This document shows positions 33,486 to 42,669 of a stretch of 64,000 nucleotides of DNA, piece after piece. The position numbers and the translations under genes were made by a program. Position 1 is the first letter of the stretch. The number at the start of each line of letters is the position of its first letter. This DNA comes from an uncultured Bacteroidales bacterium (lineage in GTDB: Bacteria > Bacteroidota > Bacteroidia > Bacteroidales > Muribaculaceae). The notes under the pieces were generated by a model. That model saw only the letters and a list, made by a program, of their open reading frames with translations. It was not told where the DNA came from and did no database searches. The DNA lies in the NCBI GenBank assembly GCA_902779125.1, contig CACZAC010000002.1, positions 1-64,000 of the forward strand, written 5' to 3'.

Positions 33486-34754
33486 TTATTCGGCGTAAAG
33501 GAGATAAGGTTTGCGTTGAACCTTGAACAGTTCCACGTCTCCTTGCCAGGTGGCTTTGATTTCTTCGGCACTCATGCCTTGGGCAATCATCTCGCGCACA
33601 CGGGTGGTACCCATCAGCAGGTCAAAGAAGTTGCTCTTCAAGTAGAACTGCTTGCCGTTTTTAGTGAGGTTGCGATAGGCGTCAATGATATACTCCAAGT
33701 TGATGCCCTTCTTGATAACATCTTCTGCATCCAGATTGTGCAGGTCAACGCCATGACACAGTTTATCCATCTGGGGCGGTGTCTTGGCACCAAAACGGCT
33801 CTTGGGTGTAAATTCAAAGTCATAGCCTGTCATGTCAGGGTGGCCATAGACCTGGAAAGGCCAGTCGGTGCCACGTCCCAAACTCACCGTCGTGCCCTCG
33901 AAGTAGCACATCGAGGGATAGAGGTAAATCGAGAGCATATTGGGCAGATTGGGACTCGGAGCAATGGGCAACGAGTAGCGGGTCTGGTGGGTATAGTTCT
34001 GACAGGGAATGACGGTGAGGTCACATTTCTTGCCGTCCTTGAGCCACCCCTCGCCATTGGCCATCTGTGCCAATTCGCCCAGCGTCATACCATGAACGGT
34101 AGGGATGGGCAGCCGTCCAACGCCTGACTTGAGTGTCATGTCCAGAATGGGACCGTCAACATACATGCCGTTGGGGTTCGGACGGTCCAGGACCATGAAC
34201 TGCTTGCCATAGGTCACGGCAGCGTCCATAAGGTTAATCATCGTCACATAATAGGTGTAGAACCTGAGCCCCACATCCTGGATATCAGTCACGATGACGT
34301 CTATGCTATCCATCACCTGCTTGCTGGGCATCGGCGACTTGCCGTCATAGAGTGACGCGATGGGGATGCCTGTTTTCTCGTCAACACTGCTAGATACATG
34401 TTCACCAGCATCGGCATTGCCACGGAAACCATGCTCAGGCGAGAAAATCGTCACTACATTCACGCCGTTCTCGAGCATCAGGTCCAGCGTGTGTTTGTCA
34501 CCCACCATGCCTGTTTGGTTACTCAGCAGCGCCACGCGCTTACCTGTCAACAGGGGCACGTACTCACCCGTGCGGGCTGCGCCCAGCACGACCTCGCCAC
34601 TGGCCACATCCTCGTTCTTGGCTTGCTGACTCGCCTCCTTGGTGGGGAGCATCGCTTTACCGTTTTTCCCATCACAGGTTTTCAGGGTTGTCATGGAGGT
34701 CAGCGACAACCACACCACCAACACGAGCAGATAAATTTTGGTCATTCTTTTCAT
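33486..34754 (-). CDS. namZ: DUF1343 protein, exo-beta-N-acetylmuramidase (NamZ-like)
   Basis: A 422-residue exported protein of the DUF1343 family, whose characterised members (NamZ) remove terminal MurNAc from peptidoglycan fragments. Hydrophobic N-terminus (LLVLVVWLSLTSM) for export. Conserved blocks: KRVALLSNQTG, FSPEHGFRGNADAGE with the key Glu/His, DVGLRFYTYYVTM, DRPNPNG, GMTLGELA, LPIAPSPNLPN and YFEGTTVSLGRGTDWPFQ. Full family length. First gene of the leftward operon with its own promoter at 34784; followed by a symporter, which fits a secreted-enzyme-then-import salvage route for MurNAc. Confidence 0.9.
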   Translation of the reverse strand: MKRMTKIYLLVLVVWLSLTSMTTLKTCDGKNGKAMLPTKEASQQAKNEDVASGEVVLGAARTGEYVPLLTGKRVALLSNQTGMVGDKHTLDLMLENGVNVVTIFSPEHGFRGNADAGEHVSSSVDEKTGIPIASLYDGKSPMPSKQVMDSIDVIVTDIQDVGLRFYTYYVTMINLMDAAVTYGKQFMVLDRPNPNGMYVDGPILDMTLKSGVGRLPIPTVHGMTLGELAQMANGEGWLKDGKKCDLTVIPCQNYTHQTRYSLPIAPSPNLPNMLSIYLYPSMCYFEGTTVSLGRGTDWPFQVYGHPDMTGYDFEFTPKSRFGAKTPPQMDKLCHGVDLHNLDAEDVIKKGINLEYIIDAYRNLTKNGKQFYLKSNFFDLLMGTTRVREMIAQGMSAEEIKATWQGDVELFKVQRKPYLLYAE

Positions 34755-34783
34755 TGTGATATAAACTTAGAGATATTACCCCG

Positions 34784-34791
34784 CAAAAATA
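34784..34791 (-). promoter_or_regulatory. -7 element for the namZ operon
   Basis: TATTTTTG on the minus strand, 29 bp upstream of the namZ ATG at 34754. No other convincing promoter appears between here and xerD, consistent with one transcript for seven genes. Confidence 0.55.
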
Positions 34792-34908
34792 ACTATTTCG
34801 ATTGAACTGTCATCACGATATGACAACAATTTTGCCAAAAATTGGCACACATTCAAATCAATAGCCTTCCTGCAGCACAGACCATATTCCACTAGTCATG
34901 CCATTATT

Positions 34909-35289
34909 TTAAGTTATATAACTCATGATGTAACACAACCGCGCGCTGTGGCATTTGGGGCAGAACAAGGGATCGTTATTGCCTTTCAAGATATCTTCTT
35001 CTTTTTTTCTGATGACAGTACCACATTCAGGGCAAACGAAATCTTCGGTCGATTCTCCAAATGCATGAAATTCCTGGCCCTCATTATGTTCAACCACAAA
35101 CGCATGGCAATGAGGACATTGCCGACCAATATCACATGACATTATGCCATGAACGAAACTGATTATTTCCTCTTGATGGCCGCAATCCTTGCATTTGATG
35201 GTACCCGCACCTCCCATCAGAGAGAAACACAAGTATTCCTCATCAGGCTTTAAGCCCAGTTTTTCCTTTAACTTGTTCTCGTCTTCCAT
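34909..35289 (-). CDS. Zinc-ribbon protein of unknown function
   Basis: I do not recognise the family. About 126 residues from ATG 35289 (a TTG at 35325 would add 12 residues). Ten Cys arranged as CxxC (IKCKDCG), CDIGRQCPHCH, CPECG and CPKCH predict two or three zinc ribbons. N-terminal helix MEDENKLKEKLGLKPDEEYLC is charged. No signal peptide; cytoplasmic. It lies 41 bp after the C69 dipeptidase stop and may be read from the same promoter. It is a different protein from the triple-ribbon one at 6986. Confidence 0.65.
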   Translation of the reverse strand: MEDENKLKEKLGLKPDEEYLCFSLMGGAGTIKCKDCGHQEEIISFVHGIMSCDIGRQCPHCHAFVVEHNEGQEFHAFGESTEDFVCPECGTVIRKKEEDILKGNNDPLFCPKCHSARLCYIMSYIT

Positions 35290-35330
35290 TATATCATTCT
35301 TTAAATTGTTAATCTCTTTGCTCAATTGTT

Positions 35331-37004
35331 TTACATGTAGGAGGTGTCCAGGGAATCGGTTGCTGGGACCTCAAAGCGGGTGCCAGTTGACTGGTGGATG
35401 CGACGGCGCACTTTCTCGCTCATGCCGGGGCGAGAGAGTCGAGGACGGAATCCGCTGGAATTGCGCAGGTACTGGCCGTTTTCCTCCAAGCGGATGACAC
35501 CATCGTTATACTTCACAATCATGTGATAGGCCATCTGCCGCCAGCGTTTCACCATTTGGTCGCCAATCTTGCAACTGTAATCGGTCAAATGGGCAATGGC
35601 GGTGCTGCGGTCGCGCTGCATCAGTTCAAGGGCACGTTGCTCTACCTCGGCCTGTTGTGCGAAATAGCTGGCTTGCAACGAGTCACGCACCTGCTGCAGT
35701 TCAGGATAGAGCAAACTCCAACGCGGGTAAACCATATTGCTCACCCAGTTGCACACCCAATAGGCGCTCTCGTCGCTGAAAGTGTAAGCATCGGCCTTGG
35801 GGTCATTATAGCAATGCGGCACACGGTCGGCACAGCAATAGACAGGCGTGTAGGCCACCATGCCACTGTCATCGTTGCCCCACCATATCACTCCGCCCAC
35901 CTCGCGCGGCATGAAACTGCGCAACTGGCACACCCATGTAAAGGCGGTGTGCGTCGTGGCCACCGAGCGCTCATGAAACATAGTTGTGCCATCGTCGTCA
36001 TAGCGGGCAGGCTGGGGACGGAAAGGACTATCGTAGATTCCCGCGCCAGGATCATCATCCATAGCAAACGGAGTACCCTCGAAGCGGTCGCGCAAGCACT
36101 CGATAACATCGCCCACGTTAAGCGGTTTGTCGGGGATAATCCACATGGGCAGCGGCTCCACCTCACTCGTGGGCAACTTGCCTTCAATGTAGGGCAGGTA
36201 GCGGTCCATGCCCGTAGTCAAGTGACGGTAGATGGCCCAGACGCGCGAGTCGCCCAAGCGACGGCCACCAAAAGTGGGCGGGTTGTACGCATCACAGAAG
36301 CTGAACTCGCTGTCCTTTCCCTTGAAGTAACCGCGTTCGCGGGCAAACTTGATGCAGTTGGGCGAAATCATCACATTGGCTTTATCTTTCAAATTCACGC
36401 GTCGGATGCGGCTCTGGTTGGCATGCGCCATCACAGCGTTGTCTGGCACGCGCACCGCAATCCACACGACGCTCTTGCTGCCTGGGCCGCAACCCGACAT
36501 TTCCAAAATCCATGCCTCATTGGGGTCACACACTGTGAACGACTCACCCGAGCTGCAGAAGCCATATTGTTCTGCCAGACTCGTCATCACTTTAATGGCC
36601 TCCCGTGCCGTACGCGCCCGTTGCAGCCCCAGGTCCATCAACGAGCCATAGTCGATAATACCCTTATCGTCAATCAGTTCCTCACGTCCCTCAAAGGTCG
36701 TTTCGCCAATTGCCACTTGCCACTCGTTGATATTACCCGTAACCAGATAGGTCTCGGGCGCTTCGGGAATCTCCCCGTGGTAAACGCGGGAATCACGGTC
36801 ATAAATCTTGCGCATGGTGCCGGCTGGATGCTTGCCCGCCTCGTAGCGGTACATCTTGTGGCACGCGCCCCACGAGTCGATGTTGTAGGTACACATAACC
36901 GAGCCGTCGGCACTCGCCTTCTTTCCGACCAATATGCTAGTACAGCCCTCACTCTGCGGCAGGCATAGCGCCACCACCGCCAACAACAGCAATAATCTCT
37001 TCAT
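35331..37004 (-). CDS. Secreted C69-family dipeptidase
   Basis: A 557-residue N-terminal-nucleophile hydrolase of the peptidase C69/U34 family. The signal peptide (residues 1-20, ...CLPQSEG) ends just before Cys21 in CTSILVGKKASADGSVMCTYN; removal exposes Cys as the N-terminal nucleophile, as in family dipeptidase A. SFTVCDPNEAWILEMSG and AHANQSRIRRVNL are further family blocks. It should cleave dipeptides in the periplasm or outside the cell, in line with peptide feeding. Probable operon with the zinc-ribbon gene downstream. Confidence 0.92.
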   Translation of the reverse strand: MKRLLLLLAVVALCLPQSEGCTSILVGKKASADGSVMCTYNIDSWGACHKMYRYEAGKHPAGTMRKIYDRDSRVYHGEIPEAPETYLVTGNINEWQVAIGETTFEGREELIDDKGIIDYGSLMDLGLQRARTAREAIKVMTSLAEQYGFCSSGESFTVCDPNEAWILEMSGCGPGSKSVVWIAVRVPDNAVMAHANQSRIRRVNLKDKANVMISPNCIKFARERGYFKGKDSEFSFCDAYNPPTFGGRRLGDSRVWAIYRHLTTGMDRYLPYIEGKLPTSEVEPLPMWIIPDKPLNVGDVIECLRDRFEGTPFAMDDDPGAGIYDSPFRPQPARYDDDGTTMFHERSVATTHTAFTWVCQLRSFMPREVGGVIWWGNDDSGMVAYTPVYCCADRVPHCYNDPKADAYTFSDESAYWVCNWVSNMVYPRWSLLYPELQQVRDSLQASYFAQQAEVEQRALELMQRDRSTAIAHLTDYSCKIGDQMVKRWRQMAYHMIVKYNDGVIRLEENGQYLRNSSGFRPRLSRPGMSEKVRRRIHQSTGTRFEVPATDSLDTSYM

Positions 37005-37033
37005 TCGTCTGGCTTTTTTAATTTGTTATTCGG

Positions 37034-37041
37034 CAAAGATA
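37034..37041 (-). promoter_or_regulatory. -7 element for the C69 dipeptidase
   Basis: TATCTTTG on the minus strand, 29 bp upstream of the ATG at 37004. Confidence 0.6.
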
Positions 37042-37126
37042 GTGATTTTTCTTGATTAAAAAGAAAAACGAAAAAACCAGGCATTCCATTGTCCAGTCTT
37101 GACTGGTTCAATCATTATTTGTATTG

Positions 37127-37134
37127 TATCTTTG
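37127..37134 (+). promoter_or_regulatory. Orphan -7 element in the gap before the GT2 gene
   Basis: TATTG-TATCTTTG fits the -7 consensus on the plus strand but lies 340 bp before the GT2 start at 37468, in the 463-bp gap 37005-37467. It is followed by a 13-codon open frame (37148-37189) and then by the gene remnant at 37168-37223. It may be the relic promoter of a deleted gene, or give a long leader or small RNA. Confidence 0.4.
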
Positions 37135-37167
37135 CCGTGAAATAACAATGAAACTTGCAATACATAT

Positions 37168-37223
37168 ATTAAGACTCTGCTGTACCTAACCATAATGCAT
37201 GGCATCTGAGTCATCAACTGCGT
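37168..37223 (+). pseudogene. Relic fragment of a paralogue of the membrane protein at 38633
   Basis: These 56 bp align without gaps to 39030-39085 of the membrane-protein gene at roughly 44 of 56 positions, including GAGTCATCAA. In the matching frame it reads MHGI-stop-VINCV against VHGIRVINCV in the intact gene, so a stop has replaced Arg. No longer coding similarity is visible on either side. Confidence 0.5.
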
Positions 37224-37432
37224 GATACCGGGTTACTGAATGCTTACTCATCGTGAGGAGGTAAGGTTTGCGTTTTCACATTGCAAAAAAGCTATTCACT
37301 TTGACACTTTTGTGTTTTTTGACTTTTTTCTCGCCAGAAACATTTAATGAGTTGTAGTCGATTATTTGGTTCGTTTTAAGATGATGAAGCCAAATTTCTC
37401 ACCGAACCCATCACTGATGATGAAAATTTCTG

Positions 37433-37440
37433 TAATTTTG
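37433..37440 (+). promoter_or_regulatory. -7 element for the GT2 gene
   Basis: TAATTTTG, 27 bp before ATG 37468. It lies within the longer frame that begins at 37366, which argues for 37468 as the real start. Confidence 0.6.
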
Positions 37441-37467
37441 CAATCAGGAATCATTGCTGTTGCTTTC

Positions 37468-38547
37468 ATGGACAATCAATATCAACATAAGGTGAGCATC
37501 ATTGTACCCTTGTACAATCAAGAGCGCTACTTGAATGCCTGCATGCGTTCTATCGTCAAGCAGACCTACACCAACCTTGAAATCGTTGTAGTCAATGACG
37601 GTTCAACCGACCGAAGCCCTCAAATCCTTAATGATTGGGCGGCAAAGGATTCCCGTATCAAGGTCGTGACCAAGCAAAATGAGGGCTTGGTCAACGCCCG
37701 TCGAGACGGATACCGTGAAGCAACCGGCCAATTCATCACCTTCGTTGACAGCGACGACTTGCTGCCACTTGACGCTATTGAGATACTGGTTCGCTATATG
37801 ATAGAGAAGGACGTGGATTTGGTTCTCGGTGCGTCACAGCGAAAGTTTGGTTTTTTAAAAATCAACACGCCAATAGGAACGTTCCCGTATAATACCGTAG
37901 TCACCCAGCCTGAGCTATTTGATAAATACTATTCCGGTTTCTTTGGAGAGAAGTGTTTCTACGCCAACATCTGGGCGAGACTGTTCAAGAAAGCCGTCAT
38001 CGACCGTGCACTTCAAGAGACCGAACTGTTCTCTACACAGATTCGTTTCATGGGAGAGGACTTGTACTTCAATATGAAGCTGTTCCCGTATCTGAATTCG
38101 ATGTATCGAACCAATGACATCGTCTATTACTACCGTATCGGTGGGGGCTCTGTGGACCGTTTTAATGCCCTTTATCCTGAATTGTTCGTTTTGTCTGACA
38201 TCCGCCTAGAACTGCTTGACAAGTATAACTATAGCAAATCTTACGACACTTTATACATTGAATATGCAGGGCTCGTCTTCCATCATGCCCACCAGTTAAT
38301 GGAATTCAAAAAGGCTGATAAGGAGGGCATCAAATCTCTCTTGAAAGACGAATTTGAGAACCGCACCATAGCAAAGCGATTATGTGAATTCTATCAGCAT
38401 AAAGAAATCCCCAATCAACAAATATCACTGATATTGGACCATGACTATGAGGGGATGTACAACTATGTCAAACGATGGGTAGAGGAGCGCCGCAGCACAT
38501 TACGGTACAAAGTCAAAAAACTTTTCATGAAAGTGATCAACTCATAG
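37468..38547 (+). CDS. Family 2 glycosyltransferase
   Basis: A 359-residue GT-A fold glycosyltransferase of family GT2. From ATG 37468 it begins MDNQYQHKVSIIVPLYNQERY, the standard GT2 opening. VVNDGSTDRSPQIL and FVDSDDLLPLDA (DxD-type metal site) follow, then a family-specific region with GEDLYFNMKLFP (acid catalyst region). No membrane span, so a peripheral inner-membrane enzyme that adds a sugar to a lipid-linked glycan, substrate unknown. I rejected the longer frame from 37366 because it crosses the predicted promoter and adds a non-conserved leader. Single-gene unit followed by a promoter at 38574. Confidence 0.9.
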   Translation: MDNQYQHKVSIIVPLYNQERYLNACMRSIVKQTYTNLEIVVVNDGSTDRSPQILNDWAAKDSRIKVVTKQNEGLVNARRDGYREATGQFITFVDSDDLLPLDAIEILVRYMIEKDVDLVLGASQRKFGFLKINTPIGTFPYNTVVTQPELFDKYYSGFFGEKCFYANIWARLFKKAVIDRALQETELFSTQIRFMGEDLYFNMKLFPYLNSMYRTNDIVYYYRIGGGSVDRFNALYPELFVLSDIRLELLDKYNYSKSYDTLYIEYAGLVFHHAHQLMEFKKADKEGIKSLLKDEFENRTIAKRLCEFYQHKEIPNQQISLILDHDYEGMYNYVKRWVEERRSTLRYKVKKLFMKVINS

Positions 38548-38573
38548 CAAGTTCGCATGCTATTATATCACCT

Positions 38574-38606
38574 GTTGAGAGAATTAAAAATTGTTGATTA
38601 TCTTTG
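38574..38606 (+). promoter_or_regulatory. Promoter for the membrane protein-GT2 pair
   Basis: GTTG (38574-38577), 21-bp spacer, TATCTTTG (38599-38606); 26 bp before ATG 38633. Confidence 0.7.
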
Positions 38607-38632
38607 TGCCGTGTTATCAACTGCCATTAACG

Positions 38633-39886
38633 ATGAAATTGACACTGCGCATATTGGTGACCTATCTGGTGCTGACGCTTCTGTTCATGGGGGCGTCGGT
38701 GACAGTGTTTTCCATTCCAGGAAACGCCATTGAGGACCATGTGCGACAGTCTGTGCAACAGGTGACTGAGGACGGCAAGATGTTCACGGTCCACGTGGGG
38801 CCTGTAGAGCCGTTCAAAGTGGGCACCTTCAGCGACTGCCTGATTCTGGGCATCGCCTATTGCTCAGACACTGATCATCCATTGCAATCGGCCATGAGCG
38901 ACAAATTCTTCATCCTTGACGGGTCACCCGAAGTTGCAGCGTTGCAAATGATAGATCAGCCCGACAACCCGCTGTTACAGCCTGTCATCTACAGTCGTTA
39001 CTGGCACGGGAACCAAGTTGTCATCAAGCCTCTATTGTACTTCACCACAGTGCATGGTATCCGAGTCATCAATTGTGTGCTGCTTGCAGTGTTGCTGCTA
39101 TTGCTGCTGGCAATGATGTGGCGACGCGTGGGTCATGCCGATTCACTGATTGTCACTTTGAGCCTTGCTGCCGTTATGACGCCTTCGGTACCCATGAGCC
39201 TGAATTATGTACCCACGTTCTACATAGCCCTGCTGTCTTCGCTTGCTATCCTGTGCTGGAAACCGGTCACTGCAAATAGAAATTGCGTGGTGATATCGTT
39301 TTTTGTCATCGGAGCTCTAACCACATACTTTGACCTGCTCACAACACCGATGGTGGCTCTAGTGGTGCCTCTCATAGTATATATGCTGTACAAGAAACCA
39401 AATGAGACCTGGCGCACTGTTATCATGCTGTCCCTGGCATGGCTTGCGGGATATGCCCTGCTATGGGCAACCAAATGGGTGCTGACGGCACTCATCACGG
39501 GACATGCAGCACTAGAAGATGCTATGGGAGCCGTTACCCAGCGCACCGTGGGACATGGAGAGCAGGATTACATGATGTGGTGCCTCAAGACGACCTTTAT
39601 GGCTCTAGTGGCAGTCATCTTTACCATCACAGCGCTCATCGCCCTGTTTGGTAAATCATGGCAAACCCTACGCCGCTACAGTTGGCTACTCCTCGTGGCA
39701 ATGGCAAGTTTTGTATGGACATTTGTCCTGCTCGAACACACATGGCACCACCCGCACTTCACCTGGCGCACCTATGTCGTTCTAGCGATTGGCGTCATGC
39801 TGTTCATGCGGTACGCCTTGGACGTGAAACGCCCATTGACATTGTTTAAAAAGACCAAAACGACATCAAAAGAACCGACCCTTTGA
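38633..39886 (+). CDS. Polytopic membrane protein of unknown function
   Basis: A 417-residue membrane protein with a first span (LRILVTYLVLTLLFMGASV), an exported loop of about 120 residues (VRQSVQQVTEDGKMF...YSRYWHGNQVVIKPLLYF) and then about eight spans. The plan (span, large exported loop holding acidic residues, many helices) recalls integral-membrane glycosyltransferases and lipid-linked sugar enzymes, but I cannot assign a family. The start at 38633 follows the promoter at 38574. Its stop overlaps the ATG of the next gene (a GT2 enzyme) by one base (TGATG), so they are a coupled pair, supporting a role in envelope glycan work. A relic of a paralogue lies at 37168. Confidence 0.75.
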   Translation: MKLTLRILVTYLVLTLLFMGASVTVFSIPGNAIEDHVRQSVQQVTEDGKMFTVHVGPVEPFKVGTFSDCLILGIAYCSDTDHPLQSAMSDKFFILDGSPEVAALQMIDQPDNPLLQPVIYSRYWHGNQVVIKPLLYFTTVHGIRVINCVLLAVLLLLLLAMMWRRVGHADSLIVTLSLAAVMTPSVPMSLNYVPTFYIALLSSLAILCWKPVTANRNCVVISFFVIGALTTYFDLLTTPMVALVVPLIVYMLYKKPNETWRTVIMLSLAWLAGYALLWATKWVLTALITGHAALEDAMGAVTQRTVGHGEQDYMMWCLKTTFMALVAVIFTITALIALFGKSWQTLRRYSWLLLVAMASFVWTFVLLEHTWHHPHFTWRTYVVLAIGVMLFMRYALDVKRPLTLFKKTKTTSKEPTL

Positions 39887-40860
39887 TGACAAAACCAGAG
39901 AAAAGCGATATGAAACAGATTGCAGTAATCATACCATGCTATAATGAAGCATCAACCATCGGGAAAGTGGTGCGCGAGTTTGCCGCGGCATTACCCAGGG
40001 CACAAATCATCGTTGGAAACAACAATTCGCGTGACGACACAGCAGACGTTGCCCGCGATGCAGGTGCAATGGTCATCTCTGAGCCAAGACAAGGCAAGGG
40101 GAACATGTTGCGCACATTGTTCAACTCGGTAGATGCCGACTGCTTTCTGATGGTGGACGGTGATGCTACCTATCCTGCCGATAGTGCCCGCCTGTTGTGT
40201 GACAAGGTGTTGAACGAGGGCTGCGATATGGCTATCGGTGACCGCCTGTCCTCAACCTATTTCACGGTCAACCGCCGACGCTTCCACAACTCTGGCAACA
40301 AGATGATGCGTTCGCTCATCAACTGGATGTGTCACAGCAATGTGCAGGATATCCTCACAGGGTATCGTGCCCTGAGCCGACGATTTGTCGAGAATTTTCC
40401 ACTGAGGTCTGTGGGATTTGAGGTAGAAACCGAAATGACAGTTCATGCTCTGGAGCACAGTTTCAAGGTGGACTCGGTACCTGTCGATTATCAGGAGCGC
40501 CCCGAGGGCAGTTATTCCAAACTGAGCACCTTCAGCGACGGTTACCGTGCCGTCAAGACTGCACTGACGTTATTCGGCGAGCACCGTCCACTGCGTTTCT
40601 TCAGCATCATTTCAGCCGCATTACTGCTTTTTGCACTGGTATTGGTCACCCCTGTGTTCATCGAGTATTTCAAGACGGGACTGGTACCTCGTTTCCCCAC
40701 GCTGATTGTGAGCGGGTTTATCACCATGCTCGCCATGCTGCTGTGGGTGGGTGGTGTGATTCTTGAAGTCATCTCCCGCAACAACTGGAAACAATATGAA
40801 CTGATGCTCATGCACTACGACAAGACAAGCATAGTGAAAACAGAAATCAAAGAAGGATAG
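39886..40860 (+). CDS. Polyprenyl-phosphate-type family 2 glycosyltransferase with C-terminal membrane spans
   Basis: A 324-residue GT2 enzyme close to the DPM1/dolichyl- or undecaprenyl-phosphate sugar transferase group. KQIAVIIPCYNEASTIGKVV at the start, VDGDATYPADSA (DxD) near 80, GDRLSS, and the QDILTGYRALSRRFVENFP block are typical; two C-terminal spans (FFSIISAALLLFALVLVT and FPTLIVSGFITMLAMLLWVGG) anchor it. It should make a lipid-linked monosaccharide used by a membrane transferase, quite possibly the preceding protein. An internal ATG at 39910 is an alternative start. The 3-prime end overlaps the convergent gene by 14 bp. Confidence 0.88.
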   Translation: MTKPEKSDMKQIAVIIPCYNEASTIGKVVREFAAALPRAQIIVGNNNSRDDTADVARDAGAMVISEPRQGKGNMLRTLFNSVDADCFLMVDGDATYPADSARLLCDKVLNEGCDMAIGDRLSSTYFTVNRRRFHNSGNKMMRSLINWMCHSNVQDILTGYRALSRRFVENFPLRSVGFEVETEMTVHALEHSFKVDSVPVDYQERPEGSYSKLSTFSDGYRAVKTALTLFGEHRPLRFFSIISAALLLFALVLVTPVFIEYFKTGLVPRFPTLIVSGFITMLAMLLWVGGVILEVISRNNWKQYELMLMHYDKTSIVKTEIKEG

Positions 40861-42544
40861 TAACCTCGACGGGGTCAGGCGGCAAGTCAACAGGAAAGAC
40901 AATCTTATTAAAGGGAACCTCGGGAACAGGATCAAAAATCAGGTAACTACGCCCTTGATACAGGAGCGGATAGAAGCCTATCGGCATATAGTCAAGACGA
41001 ATTCCGTAGCGGCTAAGCTGTTCATTGTTTTCGTCCTTCTCTTGTTGTCCACTCAATGAGGAGTTCCCATAGAAACGTGACGTTTGGAAAGTGCATGGCA
41101 AAGAGCCGCCTTTCAGCAATACAGCCATATAGGATTGGCCCGGCAAGGCATAGACGGTATCCACCATTTCGGGATGGTCACATTGCATTTTCAAGACGGT
41201 CGCGCCTCCAAGCAGGTTTCCCTCATGGAAACGCTTATAAATTGAATCATTTACAAACTGCACGTTCTGCTTGCCATAATAAGCCCGATAGATTACCTCG
41301 TGGGCAAAGAAATGGTTGGACTGGTAGTTCATGGGCTTGATGAAACGGCTGTAACCCGTAAAATGACGTTCTGGCAACACAGCCTGATAGGGTGCGCTGA
41401 CAATCTCGCTCACCACCTGATCATCAAAGGCCTTATATTCACGCACCATCATCACCCCACGAGCAAACGTGAATAAACTCAACAACAACAGGACTACGAC
41501 AGTGGCTAGGCGCATCCACCTCCAGCGTTCAAGCAAGGCATCGGCAGGCATCGCCACCAGAATGAAAGCAACCGTCGCAAGCGGAGCATAGGCACGTTCA
41601 CCACGGACACCAAGCGCAAACATCAGCACCACAAGCCCCACAAAGACGTAAGCTAGCATATTACGGCGGACAACCGAAACGCCCTTCCAGAACAAGGCAA
41701 CGATACCTACTATTATTGCCAGTAGTGGGGTGTAAAAACGCAGCATTTTCTCACCGAACACATGCCAGCGACTCGATAATAGGTCGGCAAATCCCATATC
41801 CAACGCAATATCCCCGCTTGATGCACGGGACCATGCAGCGGGTGATGCCATAATCAGCAGTACACCCATCAGATAGCCCAAAAGTGCCAACCAAGCCCGC
41901 CTGTCCAGACGATCACGATTCAACGCATAGTACAAGCACAATCCGGCAAAGACGCCAAAAGAAGTGGCTTCATTGAAACTGCCTGCAGTAAAGGCAAAAA
42001 TCACAAGCAACAAGGCCTTATACCAACTAAACTTGCCATGAGCGGGTTGCGGCAAATAGTAGAGCAACAACAGCGACAAAGAAATCGCCCACATGTAATT
42101 GGCGCTGCCCGACATCCACAGCATGGTCTCTCCAGGAACGGGATAGCAAGTCCCTATTAATGCCAAAAATGCCGACACGACCAACAACGAACAGCGACCT
42201 GTCGCCAGCAGACTGACAAGATGCAACATCAGACCGAAAACCAGCGTGTTGCAGATATTAAAAGCCATCTTACCCAATACTCCCGAGAAAAGGAGAGGTA
42301 CCAAATTGGACGTACGGCCAGTGGCATGGAAGAACTGGTTGACAAACGAGTGCACTATATCGGTTAGCGAACGGATAGGCGTCCATTCCCCCTCGACTAG
42401 GGCAAATGACAGGTCGTCCTCCTTGAATGTGGTGAACACATTCATCACCAGGAACACGGCGCATGCCGCGGCAATCACCACCCAATAGGCGACAGCATGC
42501 CATCGTCTGCCGCTCAATGTGTCCCAATAGCCGATTCGGGTCAT
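40847..42544 (-). CDS. Polytopic membrane protein, DUF6056-like
   Basis: A 565-residue membrane protein with about 11 spans. The exported first loop FKEDDLSFALVEGEWTPIRS followed by FFHATGRTSNLVPLLFSGVLGKMAFNICNTLVFG resembles the DUF6056 family, putative envelope glycosyltransferases with a D-D motif after the first helix (EDD at about 42-44). The C-terminal 160 residues are soluble and probably exported. The function is not known; sugar transfer from a polyprenyl donor is a reasonable guess. It converges on the GT2 gene and overlaps its end by 14 bp. Confidence 0.65.
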   Translation of the reverse strand: MTRIGYWDTLSGRRWHAVAYWVVIAAACAVFLVMNVFTTFKEDDLSFALVEGEWTPIRSLTDIVHSFVNQFFHATGRTSNLVPLLFSGVLGKMAFNICNTLVFGLMLHLVSLLATGRCSLLVVSAFLALIGTCYPVPGETMLWMSGSANYMWAISLSLLLLYYLPQPAHGKFSWYKALLLVIFAFTAGSFNEATSFGVFAGLCLYYALNRDRLDRRAWLALLGYLMGVLLIMASPAAWSRASSGDIALDMGFADLLSSRWHVFGEKMLRFYTPLLAIIVGIVALFWKGVSVVRRNMLAYVFVGLVVLMFALGVRGERAYAPLATVAFILVAMPADALLERWRWMRLATVVVLLLLSLFTFARGVMMVREYKAFDDQVVSEIVSAPYQAVLPERHFTGYSRFIKPMNYQSNHFFAHEVIYRAYYGKQNVQFVNDSIYKRFHEGNLLGGATVLKMQCDHPEMVDTVYALPGQSYMAVLLKGGSLPCTFQTSRFYGNSSLSGQQEKDENNEQLSRYGIRLDYMPIGFYPLLYQGRSYLIFDPVPEVPFNKIVFPVDLPPDPVEVTILL

Positions 42545-42669
42545 TAGATGAAAAGGGTAATGATGTTAATGAATAGAGTTGATATGAATCAAGTGGCTAG
42601 AGGGCAATGACAACACATCGACCTCTAACCACCTTAATTATTCGTCAAGCAGGCTGACTGCTCTTTGGT

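Noticed and set aside
35394-36968. Long plus-strand open frame of 524 codons
   Set aside because: Antisense shadow of the C69 dipeptidase, no recognisable domain and His/Val/Gly-rich composition typical of shadows.
37148-37189. 13-codon leader peptide after the orphan promoter
   Set aside because: It overlaps the relic gene fragment in a different frame, and has no repeated codons or attenuator-like hairpin.
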